Shown here: piece by piece, positions 1 through 5,010 of the stretch
Numbering within the stretch: position 1 is the stretch's first letter
Layout of the letters: the number at the start of each line of letters is the position of its first letter
Assembly (NCBI GenBank): GCA_019322535.1
Contig: JAHWIM010000039.1
Coordinates: 1-5,010 of the forward strand
Direction: 5' to 3'
Source of the DNA: Candidatus Woesearchaeota archaeon
Lineage (GTDB): Archaea; Nanobdellota; Nanobdellia; Woesearchaeales; WJKL01
DNA: 5,010 nt
The notes under the pieces: model-generated
The model's database searches: none
What the model saw: the letters and a program-made list of their open reading frames with translations, nothing else
What the model was told of the DNA's origin: nothing
Program-made: the position numbers and the translations under genes

Positions 1-1
1 G

Positions 2-877
2 TATAGTTCAACAAAAGCTATTCTAGAAGATGAAGGCAATGGAAGAAATGCAATTGGAACTTATCCAGGAATTACAGTTGATTTAAATGTTCCTGGTGCT
101 TTAGAAGCAGCAATAAAAGAACAAAAATCAAAAGGAAAAGAAGTATTAGGAGTAATATTTGAACCTATTGCAAATCCATCAATTGAATATACAGATACAA
201 GAGAAGTTGCAAAAGTTGCACATAGATATAATGTGCCTGTTATTGTTGATAATACTTTTTTAACTCCTTATTTGCAAGAACCATTTAGAATGGGAGCTGA
301 TATGGTTGTACATAGTTTAACAAAATATTTTTCAGGAAAAGGAGATATGACTGGCGGAGTAGTTATTGCACCAAAAGAACTGATTCCTGGAGTACAAAAT
401 GTAAGGAAAAATCAAGGAGGAATAATGTCAATTAGAGATGCACAGGAATTTGGCAGCAGAGCTGGTTATGTTGCAAGTGTTGTAGAAGAAGCTTCTGAAA
501 ATGCAAAGGAATTAGCACATGCTTTAAGATCTGTGGATGGCGTTAGTGTTAATTATGTTGAAGAAGATTTTAGTGAAACAAGGTATGGACTTGGCGGTGG
601 TGTTTTATCTTTTGTATTTGATGGAGAAGGAGATGTTCCTTATAAAAGAGGAAGAAAATTTGATCAATATTTGATTGGAAATCCGCATACTATAAAACAT
701 AGAGTCAGTTTAGCTGAACCTCATACATTGTCTATAACTTGGGCTGGGCAGTTAAGTCCTGATGCTATACAAAAATGGGGTGTTAAACCTGGATTAGTTA
801 GAGTTGCATGCGGTACAGAATCAGATTATTCTCAAGTAATTGATCATATAAAGAGAGGTATAGAGAAGAGTTTGTAA
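2..877 (+). CDS. PLP-dependent Cys/Met metabolism (trans-sulfuration family) enzyme, 5'-truncated by window edge
   Basis: The frame is open from base 2 to the TAA at 875-877, giving 291 visible residues; an in-frame GTG at 233 is an internal valine, not a start. The sequence follows the Cys/Met-metabolism PLP enzyme fold (cystathionine gamma-synthase/lyase, methionine gamma-lyase, O-acetylhomoserine sulfhydrylase group). F-E-P-I-A-N-P matches the E-x-P-x-N-P motif. V-D-N-T-F carries the Asp (codon 248-250) expected to pair with the pyridine nitrogen of PLP. H-S-L-T-K carries the Schiff-base lysine (codon 323-325). L-V-R-V-A-C-G near the C terminus supplies the Arg (800-802) expected to bind the substrate carboxylate. 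Family members are about 380-430 residues, so roughly 90-130 N-terminal residues lie upstream. Some motifs deviate: G-S-R-A-G-Y where R-G-L is usual, and V-S-L-A instead of S-L-G. Which reaction and thiol it handles cannot be decided. The hydrolase gene begins one base after the stop, suggesting an operon. Fold assignment is secure; exact function is not. Confidence 0.9.
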   Translation, partial: YSSTKAILEDEGNGRNAIGTYPGITVDLNVPGALEAAIKEQKSKGKEVLGVIFEPIANPSIEYTDTREVAKVAHRYNVPVIVDNTFLTPYLQEPFRMGADMVVHSLTKYFSGKGDMTGGVVIAPKELIPGVQNVRKNQGGIMSIRDAQEFGSRAGYVASVVEEASENAKELAHALRSVDGVSVNYVEEDFSETRYGLGGGVLSFVFDGEGDVPYKRGRKFDQYLIGNPHTIKHRVSLAEPHTLSITWAGQLSPDAIQKWGVKPGLVRVACGTESDYSQVIDHIKRGIEKSL

Positions 878-878
878 A

Positions 879-1757
879 ATGACAACAAAATTATATATTG
901 CTGTAAACGGAACATGCACTGCTGATCCTGATGAACATTTATTTGAAAAATTAGGTAAAATTAGTGCTGGTGAAGTAGAAAGACCATATGCTGATAAACT
1001 TAAAAGAACAGTGAGTGGTGGTGGAACAGTTCTTTGGGTAAAAACTCCTAGTAATATTTTTATGCTTGATTCTGGAGATCATGATGATAAAGGAATATTA
1101 CTAAGATCCTTGGATGTTATTGCAAAAGAAGAAAATTTAGATCCTCAAAATTCAGTATATGCAGTTTATAGTTCTCATGCTCATGGAGACCACAATGGAA
1201 ACCATGATTTATTTCCAGATGCTTATTGGATGATTGATGCAAAAGACGAGCTTTTTGATGTTATTTATGGTGTTGATGTTAAAGATGTTGGTAAATGGGC
1301 AGGACATAGAGAAGCTTTTAAAGGAAATAGAGAAAGAGGAATAACAGCTGATAAATTTAAAAGATATGTTACTAATGATCATCGTGGAAAACCATACAGA
1401 TTAAGGATAATTGATACTCCTGGACATGATCACGTTCATAAATCATTTGCAATTGAAGATGATGAAGTAGTTGTGATAAATCTAGAAACAGGAGAAGAGC
1501 AGGTTACTTCTAAGGCTGTATTCACAGGAGATTGTCTTTGTGATGAAAGATATTTGAAAAGATTTCTTAGTGATAATCCTGAAACAGCAATTTATGGTAA
1601 TGCGATTCCACTAGAAGAATGGGCTCCACCTAGAAACCAAAGTGAAAGAGACATGCTTGACAAGCAGAACTTAGAATCAATGGCAAAATTAGTTGAAGAA
1701 GGAAGAGATGGATTGTTAATTTTTGGTCATGGCGGAGTTTTTGATTTGAATTCTTAA
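879..1757 (+). CDS. Metallo-beta-lactamase-fold metal-dependent hydrolase
   Basis: This complete 292-residue protein starts at an ATG one base after the upstream stop, so translational coupling is likely; no well-spaced Shine-Dalgarno is present (GAGGT at 855-859 is too far away). The binuclear metal site is fully represented: H100-x-H102-x-D104-H105 (S-H-A-H-G-D-H), H183 in T-P-G-H, D218 in F-T-G-D and H284 in F-G-H-G-G. The beta-sandwich begins about residue 46 (S-G-G-G-T-V-L-W-V) and D64-S-G fits the usual strand before the first ligand motif. About 45 residues precede the fold, with no signal peptide or membrane segment, so it should be cytoplasmic. H185 and H187 follow the H183 ligand, which is unusual because P-G-H-T is typical. 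The superfamily includes thioesterases, glyoxalase II, persulfide dioxygenases, lactonases and nucleases; none is clearly indicated. Pairing with a trans-sulfuration enzyme hints at a sulfur or thioester substrate, as an inference only. It ends in a TTAA shared with the convergent gene. Confidence 0.9.
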   Translation: MTTKLYIAVNGTCTADPDEHLFEKLGKISAGEVERPYADKLKRTVSGGGTVLWVKTPSNIFMLDSGDHDDKGILLRSLDVIAKEENLDPQNSVYAVYSSHAHGDHNGNHDLFPDAYWMIDAKDELFDVIYGVDVKDVGKWAGHREAFKGNRERGITADKFKRYVTNDHRGKPYRLRIIDTPGHDHVHKSFAIEDDEVVVINLETGEEQVTSKAVFTGDCLCDERYLKRFLSDNPETAIYGNAIPLEEWAPPRNQSERDMLDKQNLESMAKLVEEGRDGLLIFGHGGVFDLNS

Positions 1758-2605
1758 TTTTTTCTACAAACAATTATTGGAAAAGTATATGCAAGCCTAT
1801 GATCATTAGGCTGCTCTTCTTTTATGACTTTAAAATATTTAGATAGCCATTTCCATGTTTCTTTTTTAGTTCCGCAGTGCCAAGTTTTTTCATATGGACT
1901 AAATGTTTTATAGAGTTCTTCCATACACCAGTTGACTTTTTTGTCAGGGTAATTATAGCCCTTTCCTGTCCAATATTTAGAAAACCATTTTCCAATTTTG
2001 CTTGTTGATACTAAATGGGTTTTAGGATCATATGTGTTGAAGAATAAATATGGTTCAAGTGCTTTTTTTCTGTCTTTCCATTTCTCAAATTTCTTCAATG
2101 TATTATCAATAGGTTCATATTTCCATTTATCTGGAACAAAGAAAATTCTATGAATCCACTCTCCATCTGGTTTTAGAACTCTATTTACTTCTTTTAAGAA
2201 TCTGTTAAGATCTTTTGCGCCAACATTTCCTAAAACCAAATCTCCTAAGATAATGTCAAACTCATTATCTTTGAAAGGCGTCTTAAACCAGTTTCCCTGA
2301 ATTTTTCTTTCTTTTTTCTTATGTTTGATTAACTTAGTCATTCCTTTTATTATCTCTTTGCTGACATCTATCAAAGTAATATCAGAATTAAATTTTGCAG
2401 CTAAATCCCTCATCTTAGGAGTAGAGCCTAAAATTAACACTTTTGCTTTTTTCAATTTTTGATTTTTCAGGCTTTGTTTGAAGAATTTAGTGAATATTTG
2501 CATGTCTTTTTTTTCTGGAATACCAATACCCCAGTAAAACTTTGAATATCTTTCTACAAAACTATACTTTTTCTCAAAATCAATCCATTGTTTAGATTGC
2601 TTCAT
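1754..2605 (-). CDS. Class I SAM-dependent methyltransferase, divergent family (paralogue A)
   Basis: Complete 283-residue protein. The Rossmann-like core runs in class I order: motif I K-V-L-I-L-G-S-T (55-62); acidic D80 closing strand 2 (I-T-L-I-D), expected to bind the SAM ribose; G-N-W (104-106) at the motif III position; F-D-I-I-L-G-D (116-122); and V-L-K-P-D-G (143-148). Motif I has one glycine instead of the usual G-x-G-x-G. The ATG at 2605 is preferred because a TATA-like box is centred 27 nt upstream and no Shine-Dalgarno is present, indicating a leaderless mRNA. Compared with the three paralogues to the right, it has a longer N terminus, P30-E-K-K-D in place of R-P-S-K-x-[DE], and Gly instead of Asp before N-W. 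Its C-terminal third is rich in Trp, Tyr, Phe and Lys and probably forms the substrate-specific part. No signal peptide or membrane helix is seen. It converges on the hydrolase gene with a 4-bp overlap. Substrate unknown. Confidence 0.85.
   Translation of the reverse strand: MKQSKQWIDFEKKYSFVERYSKFYWGIGIPEKKDMQIFTKFFKQSLKNQKLKKAKVLILGSTPKMRDLAAKFNSDITLIDVSKEIIKGMTKLIKHKKKERKIQGNWFKTPFKDNEFDIILGDLVLGNVGAKDLNRFLKEVNRVLKPDGEWIHRIFFVPDKWKYEPIDNTLKKFEKWKDRKKALEPYLFFNTYDPKTHLVSTSKIGKWFSKYWTGKGYNYPDKKVNWCMEELYKTFSPYEKTWHCGTKKETWKWLSKYFKVIKEEQPNDHRLAYTFPIIVCRKN
1758..1763 (+). terminator. Possible U-tract terminator for the PLP enzyme/hydrolase operon
   Basis: A run of six T follows immediately after the TAA of the hydrolase gene. 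Archaeal intrinsic termination relies mainly on U-rich tracts without a strict hairpin, and the position fits. It also encodes the last lysine and asparagine of the convergent methyltransferase, so it may simply reflect AAA/AAT codons. No comparable T-run is seen on the opposite strand just past the stop of the minus-strand gene. Confidence 0.3.
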
Positions 2606-2643
2606 TAATATTATTTTTCTTAAACAAGTATTTAAGTTTTTCC
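2606..2643 (-). promoter_or_regulatory. Archaeal-type BRE/TATA promoter of the minus-strand methyltransferase
   Basis: Read on the minus strand, a purine-rich BRE-like CGGAAAAA (2644 down to 2637) is followed by CTTAAATA (2636-2629). The box centre is about 27 nt before the ATG at 2605, placing the expected transcription start at or next to the start codon. The short stretch before the ATG has no Shine-Dalgarno. The TATA-like box is less canonical than its divergent partner, so this promoter may be weaker. Confidence 0.5.
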
Positions 2644-2647
2644 GAAA
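2639..2647. repeat. Inverted repeat TTTC-C-GAAA at the exact midpoint of the divergent promoter region
   Basis: The 9-bp sequence TTTCCGAAA has 4-bp arms around a central C at 2643. The 75-bp gap between the two start codons (2606-2680) also has its midpoint at 2643. The arms form parts of the two outward-facing BRE-like elements, so the symmetry may simply come from two BREs placed back to back, or it may mark an operator for a dimeric regulator. Confidence 0.55.
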
Positions 2648-2680
2648 GTATTATATAATATATTTCTAATTTTTATCTTA
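2643..2680 (+). promoter_or_regulatory. Archaeal-type BRE/TATA promoter of the three-gene methyltransferase operon
   Basis: CGAAAG (2643-2648) resembles a TFB-recognition element and is followed by TTATATAA (2651-2658), a strong TATA box centred about 26 nt before the ATG at 2681. Transcription should therefore start at or beside the A of the ATG, giving a leaderless message; no Shine-Dalgarno is present. TATAAT at 2654-2659 would also match a bacterial -10 box, but the region one spacer upstream (about 2631-2636, TTTAAG) is a poor -35. Confidence 0.6.
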
Positions 2681-3475
2681 ATGAAAAAATGGACACTTGA
2701 GATGGCTAATAAGTGGAAGAATTACAAGCCGCCTATAAGGCCGTCAAAATGGGATATTGCTGTTTTTAGTAAATATTTGGATAAGAAGATAAGGGAGAAA
2801 GGCAGAGATGTTAAGGTTTTGATCTTAGGTAGTACACCAGAGTTAAGAGATTTGGTCAATTCTAAGAAGTTAACTGCTTATGTTTGTGATTACAGCAAAG
2901 ATAATAATGAGGCATTGAAATTACTTAAGAAAGTTAAGGGGAAAGAGATTCTTATTAGACAAGATTGGACAAAATTAAAGTTAAAGCAGAAGTTTGATTT
3001 AGTCTTTGCAGAAGCTTCCTTGACTGTTGTTAAAAAACAACAAGTTATTAAGATTTTGAAAAATGTAAAAAAGCTTTTGAAAGATGATGGATTGTTTATC
3101 TCAAAAACATGGGTTAGACTGCCAAAAAAAGGTTTATCTTTAAAGAAAATGATGAGTATTTATAGAAGAAAATACAAAGGCAAGAGTTTTAGGAATTATA
3201 TGAATCAGATGCTGCATTCTTTATACTATGATGCAGATAAAGGTTCATTACAAAAACAATATTATACATTCAAAAAACTTTATAATGATGGAAAGATAAC
3301 AAAAAAAGAGTTTATTTCTATAGAAGGATTAGGTTATGAAACATCTCCTTTGGTTCTATTCCTGCCATTGCATACAGAATTTTTAAAAATGGCTAAGAAA
3401 TACTTTAAAGTTAAGGTAGAAATGCCAAAACAAATTGGAGAGAATAAAATTCCTATACATGTGATGAAAAAATGA
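2681..3475 (+). CDS. Class I SAM-dependent methyltransferase, divergent family (paralogue B)
   Basis: Complete 264-residue protein and first gene of the + strand operon, starting at the ATG 26 nt after the TATA centre. The N terminus (M-K-K-W-T, then K-P-P-I-R-P-S-K-W-D at 16-25) closely matches the next gene. Core motifs are K-V-L-I-L-G-S-T-P-E-L-R (45-56), D70 for the SAM ribose, Q-D-W (94-96) and L-L-K-D-D-G (132-137). The strand-4 motif is degenerate: F-D-L-V-F-A-E-A at 105-112 where the paralogues have F-D-[LI]-I-L-G-D, with Glu at the usual Asp position. Substrate choice or activity may therefore differ. A Y-Y-D element (182-184) and Y-F-K-V (241-244) near the C terminus are shared with the next gene. 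Lysine makes up 54 of 264 residues, so the protein is strongly basic; no signal peptide or membrane helix is evident. The TGA stop overlaps the next start as ATGA. Methyltransferase fold likely; target unknown. Confidence 0.85.
   Translation: MKKWTLEMANKWKNYKPPIRPSKWDIAVFSKYLDKKIREKGRDVKVLILGSTPELRDLVNSKKLTAYVCDYSKDNNEALKLLKKVKGKEILIRQDWTKLKLKQKFDLVFAEASLTVVKKQQVIKILKNVKKLLKDDGLFISKTWVRLPKKGLSLKKMMSIYRRKYKGKSFRNYMNQMLHSLYYDADKGSLQKQYYTFKKLYNDGKITKKEFISIEGLGYETSPLVLFLPLHTEFLKMAKKYFKVKVEMPKQIGENKIPIHVMKK
3461..3465 (+). promoter_or_regulatory. Possible short Shine-Dalgarno for the second operon gene
   Basis: GTGAT lies six bases before the ATG at 3472 and is complementary to the AUCAC part of the usual 16S rRNA 3' tail. 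It is inside the last codons of the preceding gene, so a chance match is possible. It would fit internal operon genes using an SD or coupling while the first gene is leaderless. Confidence 0.25.
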
Positions 3476-4266
3476 AAAAGTGGACTGGAAGACAAGCAGT
3501 TGGATGGAAAGACTTTAAGCCTCCTTCAAGGCCTTCAAAGACTGAAGTAAAGGTATTTGAAGAAGCTGTTAAGAAGTTAAAGAAAGATGCTAAAGTTTTG
3601 ATTCTTGGTTCTACTGTTGAATTAAGAGGATTATGTTATAAGTATGGGATAAAACCATATGTTGTTGATTATAATAAAAAAGTTTATTTGAATATTACAA
3701 AAACATTGATGAAGAGAAAAGGTGAAGATTTTTTTGTTGAAGACAATTGGATTGACATGAAATTTCCATTTAAGTTTGATTTAATTCTTGGGGATTTGGC
3801 TTTTCTTATGCTGCCTTGGAAAAAACAGCCAAAATTAGCTAAAAAATTACATTCTCTTTTGAAAGATAATGGATTAGCTGTTCAAAGAATGTGGAACAGA
3901 GAGTTGAAATATAAGAATATGAAGAAAACTTTAAAAGAAGGAGAAAAGTTGCTTAAAAAAGGGCATTATTTGCAAGAAGTTTATCATTTGCCTTTCTTGA
4001 ATTATTATTATGATATGAAAAAAGATTGCTTAAATCCTCAGCAGATTGTAAAGAATATGAAAAGAGATATGGAAAAAGGAATTCTTCCTAAGAATAGAGG
4101 GCAGCATTTTGTTAGAATATTATCCTGTTATAATAACCCTTGTACGATGCATGAGAAAGCAGATAATGAAAAAATGCTGAAGAAACATTTCAAAGTTGTT
4201 AGAGTAAAGTATGGCAAAGAAATCTTTAAAAATATGTGTCCTATTTATTTTTTGAAGAAAAAATGA
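3472..4266 (+). CDS. Class I SAM-dependent methyltransferase, divergent family (paralogue C)
   Basis: Complete 264-residue protein, the same length as the preceding gene and overlapping it by ATGA (3472-3475). The N terminus M-K-K-W-T followed by F-K-P-P-S-R-P-S-K-T-E (15-25) aligns with the previous protein without gaps, pointing to tandem duplication. Motifs are K-V-L-I-L-G-S-T-V-E-L-R (41-52), D66 after strand 2, E-D-N-W (90-93), F-D-L-I-L-G-D (102-108) and L-L-K-D-N-G (129-134). It keeps the intact L-G-D motif that the preceding paralogue lacks. The C-terminal half holds a very aromatic stretch, F-L-N-Y-Y-Y-D (175-181), then H-F-K-V (239-242) and a C-P-I-Y-F-L final strand. Lysine is 51 of 264 residues. 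No membrane segment or signal is apparent. It probably binds SAM; the methyl acceptor is unknown. The TGA at 4264-4266 overlaps the ATG of the next gene. Confidence 0.87.
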   Translation: MKKWTGRQAVGWKDFKPPSRPSKTEVKVFEEAVKKLKKDAKVLILGSTVELRGLCYKYGIKPYVVDYNKKVYLNITKTLMKRKGEDFFVEDNWIDMKFPFKFDLILGDLAFLMLPWKKQPKLAKKLHSLLKDNGLAVQRMWNRELKYKNMKKTLKEGEKLLKKGHYLQEVYHLPFLNYYYDMKKDCLNPQQIVKNMKRDMEKGILPKNRGQHFVRILSCYNNPCTMHEKADNEKMLKKHFKVVRVKYGKEIFKNMCPIYFLKKK

Positions 4267-5010
4267 AAAAAACATATACACAACCATGGAAAAAGTTTGC
4301 AGAACAATATCTATACACTGTAAGTCCTTCTACACCTTCAAAACAGGATGTGAAGATAATAGAGGGTTATTTGAAGAAGATTCTGAAGAAAAAACCAGAT
4401 GTTTTAATCCTTGGCTGCACAATAGCTTACAGAAAACTTATGGCTAAATACAAGATTCATGTCGACATGGTAGATATAAATAAAGTGATGTATAAAATAA
4501 ATACAAGTGTATTAACTAATATCAAAAGAAAAGAGAAATTCATTCAAGACAACTGGCTTACTATGAGATTAAAAAAGAAATATGATTTAATCCTAGGTGA
4601 TTTTGTTATTAACAATATTCCTTTAAGCATGAGAGATAAATTTTATAGGAATGTAAAAAAACATTTGAAAGATGATGGTTTATTTATAACAAGAGTCTAT
4701 AATTTTGGAATAAAAAATAAAATTGGAGAGAGATTTATTAAGGGATATAAAAACAAAGCTGTTACAAGAAGAGCATTAAGTGAATTATGGTGGGATTCTA
4801 TTTTCCAGTTTGGCTTTAATACAAAAACTAAGGTATTACATAACAGGAAAGGATTTTTGGAATTAAAAAAGAAAGTAAAAAAATACCCTTACATGAAGAA
4901 ATGGGTTAGACTTTATGAAGAAAGACTTCCAATCACTGAAAAATCATGGGCAGTGCTTACAGATTCTCAACAAGAAAAAGAACTTAGAAAGCAATTTAAG
5001 TTAATAAAAA
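4263..5010 (+). CDS. Class I SAM-dependent methyltransferase, divergent family (paralogue D), 3'-truncated by window edge
   Basis: The frame is open from ATG 4263 to the window end, 249 residues with no stop. It begins M-K-K-T-Y-T-Q-P-W and overlaps the previous stop as ATGA (4263-4266). The N-terminal signature is P-S-T-P-S-K-Q-D (22-29), where the two preceding proteins have P-[IS]-R-P-S-K-x-[DE]. Core motifs are V-L-I-L-G-C-T (47-53, Cys for Ser), D71, Q-D-N-W (95-98), Y-D-L-I-L-G-D (107-113) and L-K-D-D-G (135-139), at the same spacing as in the neighbours. The last visible residues, Q-F-K-L-I-K, correspond to the [KY/H]-F-K-V element that lies roughly 20-25 residues from the end of the complete paralogues. 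The gene should therefore stop shortly beyond the window, at about 265-275 residues. It is the third gene of the operon and more diverged from the first two than they are from each other. Function beyond SAM-dependent methyl transfer is not visible. Confidence 0.85.
   Translation, partial: MKKTYTQPWKKFAEQYLYTVSPSTPSKQDVKIIEGYLKKILKKKPDVLILGCTIAYRKLMAKYKIHVDMVDINKVMYKINTSVLTNIKRKEKFIQDNWLTMRLKKKYDLILGDFVINNIPLSMRDKFYRNVKKHLKDDGLFITRVYNFGIKNKIGERFIKGYKNKAVTRRALSELWWDSIFQFGFNTKTKVLHNRKGFLELKKKVKKYPYMKKWVRLYEERLPITEKSWAVLTDSQQEKELRKQFKLIK

Noticed and set aside
855..859. GAGGT as ribosome binding site of the hydrolase gene
   Set aside because: It lies 19 bases before the ATG, too far for a normal Shine-Dalgarno; coupling to the upstream stop one base away is more likely.
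233..877. A separate 214-residue gene starting at GTG 233
   Set aside because: The same frame is open back to base 2 and upstream residues match the PLP enzyme fold (E-P-x-x-N-P region); the GTG encodes an internal valine.
2654..2659. TATAAT as a bacterial -10 promoter
   Set aside because: No acceptable -35 at the right spacing and no Shine-Dalgarno before the start; the BRE/TATA distance of about 26 nt to the ATG fits a leaderless archaeal promoter better.
3473..3475. TGA read as Trp or Gly (recoding), fusing the tandem methyltransferases
   Set aside because: Read-through in that frame gives only a short tail before a TAA, while ATGA overlaps start well-formed proteins; Trp is coded by TGG throughout.
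2681..4266. Recent identical duplication (assembly artefact) of paralogues B and C
   Set aside because: Apart from short N-terminal and motif I stretches the two are strongly diverged in nucleotide and protein sequence, so they are genuine old paralogues.
1..5010. tRNA, rRNA, CRISPR arrays, IS elements, riboswitches or long repeats
   Set aside because: Coding density leaves no room outside the 75-bp promoter region, and no cloverleaf, regularly spaced repeats or transposase sequence was seen.

Overview
The window is AT-rich, roughly one third G+C, and almost entirely coding. It probably comes from an archaeon, most likely a small-genome DPANN lineage such as Woesearchaeota or Pacearchaeota. 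The reasons are: two promoters with a purine-rich BRE and a TATA-like box centred about 26-27 nt before the start codon (leaderless-transcript geometry), no Shine-Dalgarno sequence before either of those genes, very lysine-rich proteins (about 19-20% Lys in two of them), Arg almost only AGA/AGG, and TGA used as a real stop. The lineage is an inference; an AT-rich candidate-phylum bacterium is not fully excluded.

Left part (1-1757, + strand): the C-terminal three quarters of a PLP-dependent Cys/Met-metabolism (trans-sulfuration type) enzyme whose start lies outside the window. One base after its stop comes a complete 292-residue metallo-beta-lactamase-fold hydrolase with all expected metal ligands. 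The two look co-transcribed.

Right part (1754-5010): four members of one divergent family of class I SAM-dependent methyltransferases. One is on the minus strand and converges on the hydrolase gene, with both stops inside a shared TTAA. Three more run head-to-tail on the + strand with ATGA start/stop overlaps, and the last is cut by the window edge. All four share a non-canonical SAM-binding motif I (V-L-I-L-G-[SC]-T) and a near-constant spacing of later motifs. They also share a P-x(0,2)-K-containing N-terminal segment and a K-x-F-K-[VL] element near the C terminus. The minus-strand gene and the three-gene operon are driven from a 75-bp divergent intergenic region whose exact midpoint (2643) is the centre of a TTTC-C-GAAA inverted repeat, with a TATA-like box on each side at mirror-image positions.

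The most notable object is this locally expanded methyltransferase family with a symmetric divergent promoter. Its substrate cannot be read from the sequence. No RNA genes, mobile elements, CRISPR arrays or long non-coding stretches were seen; the only intergenic gap longer than one base is the 75-bp promoter region.
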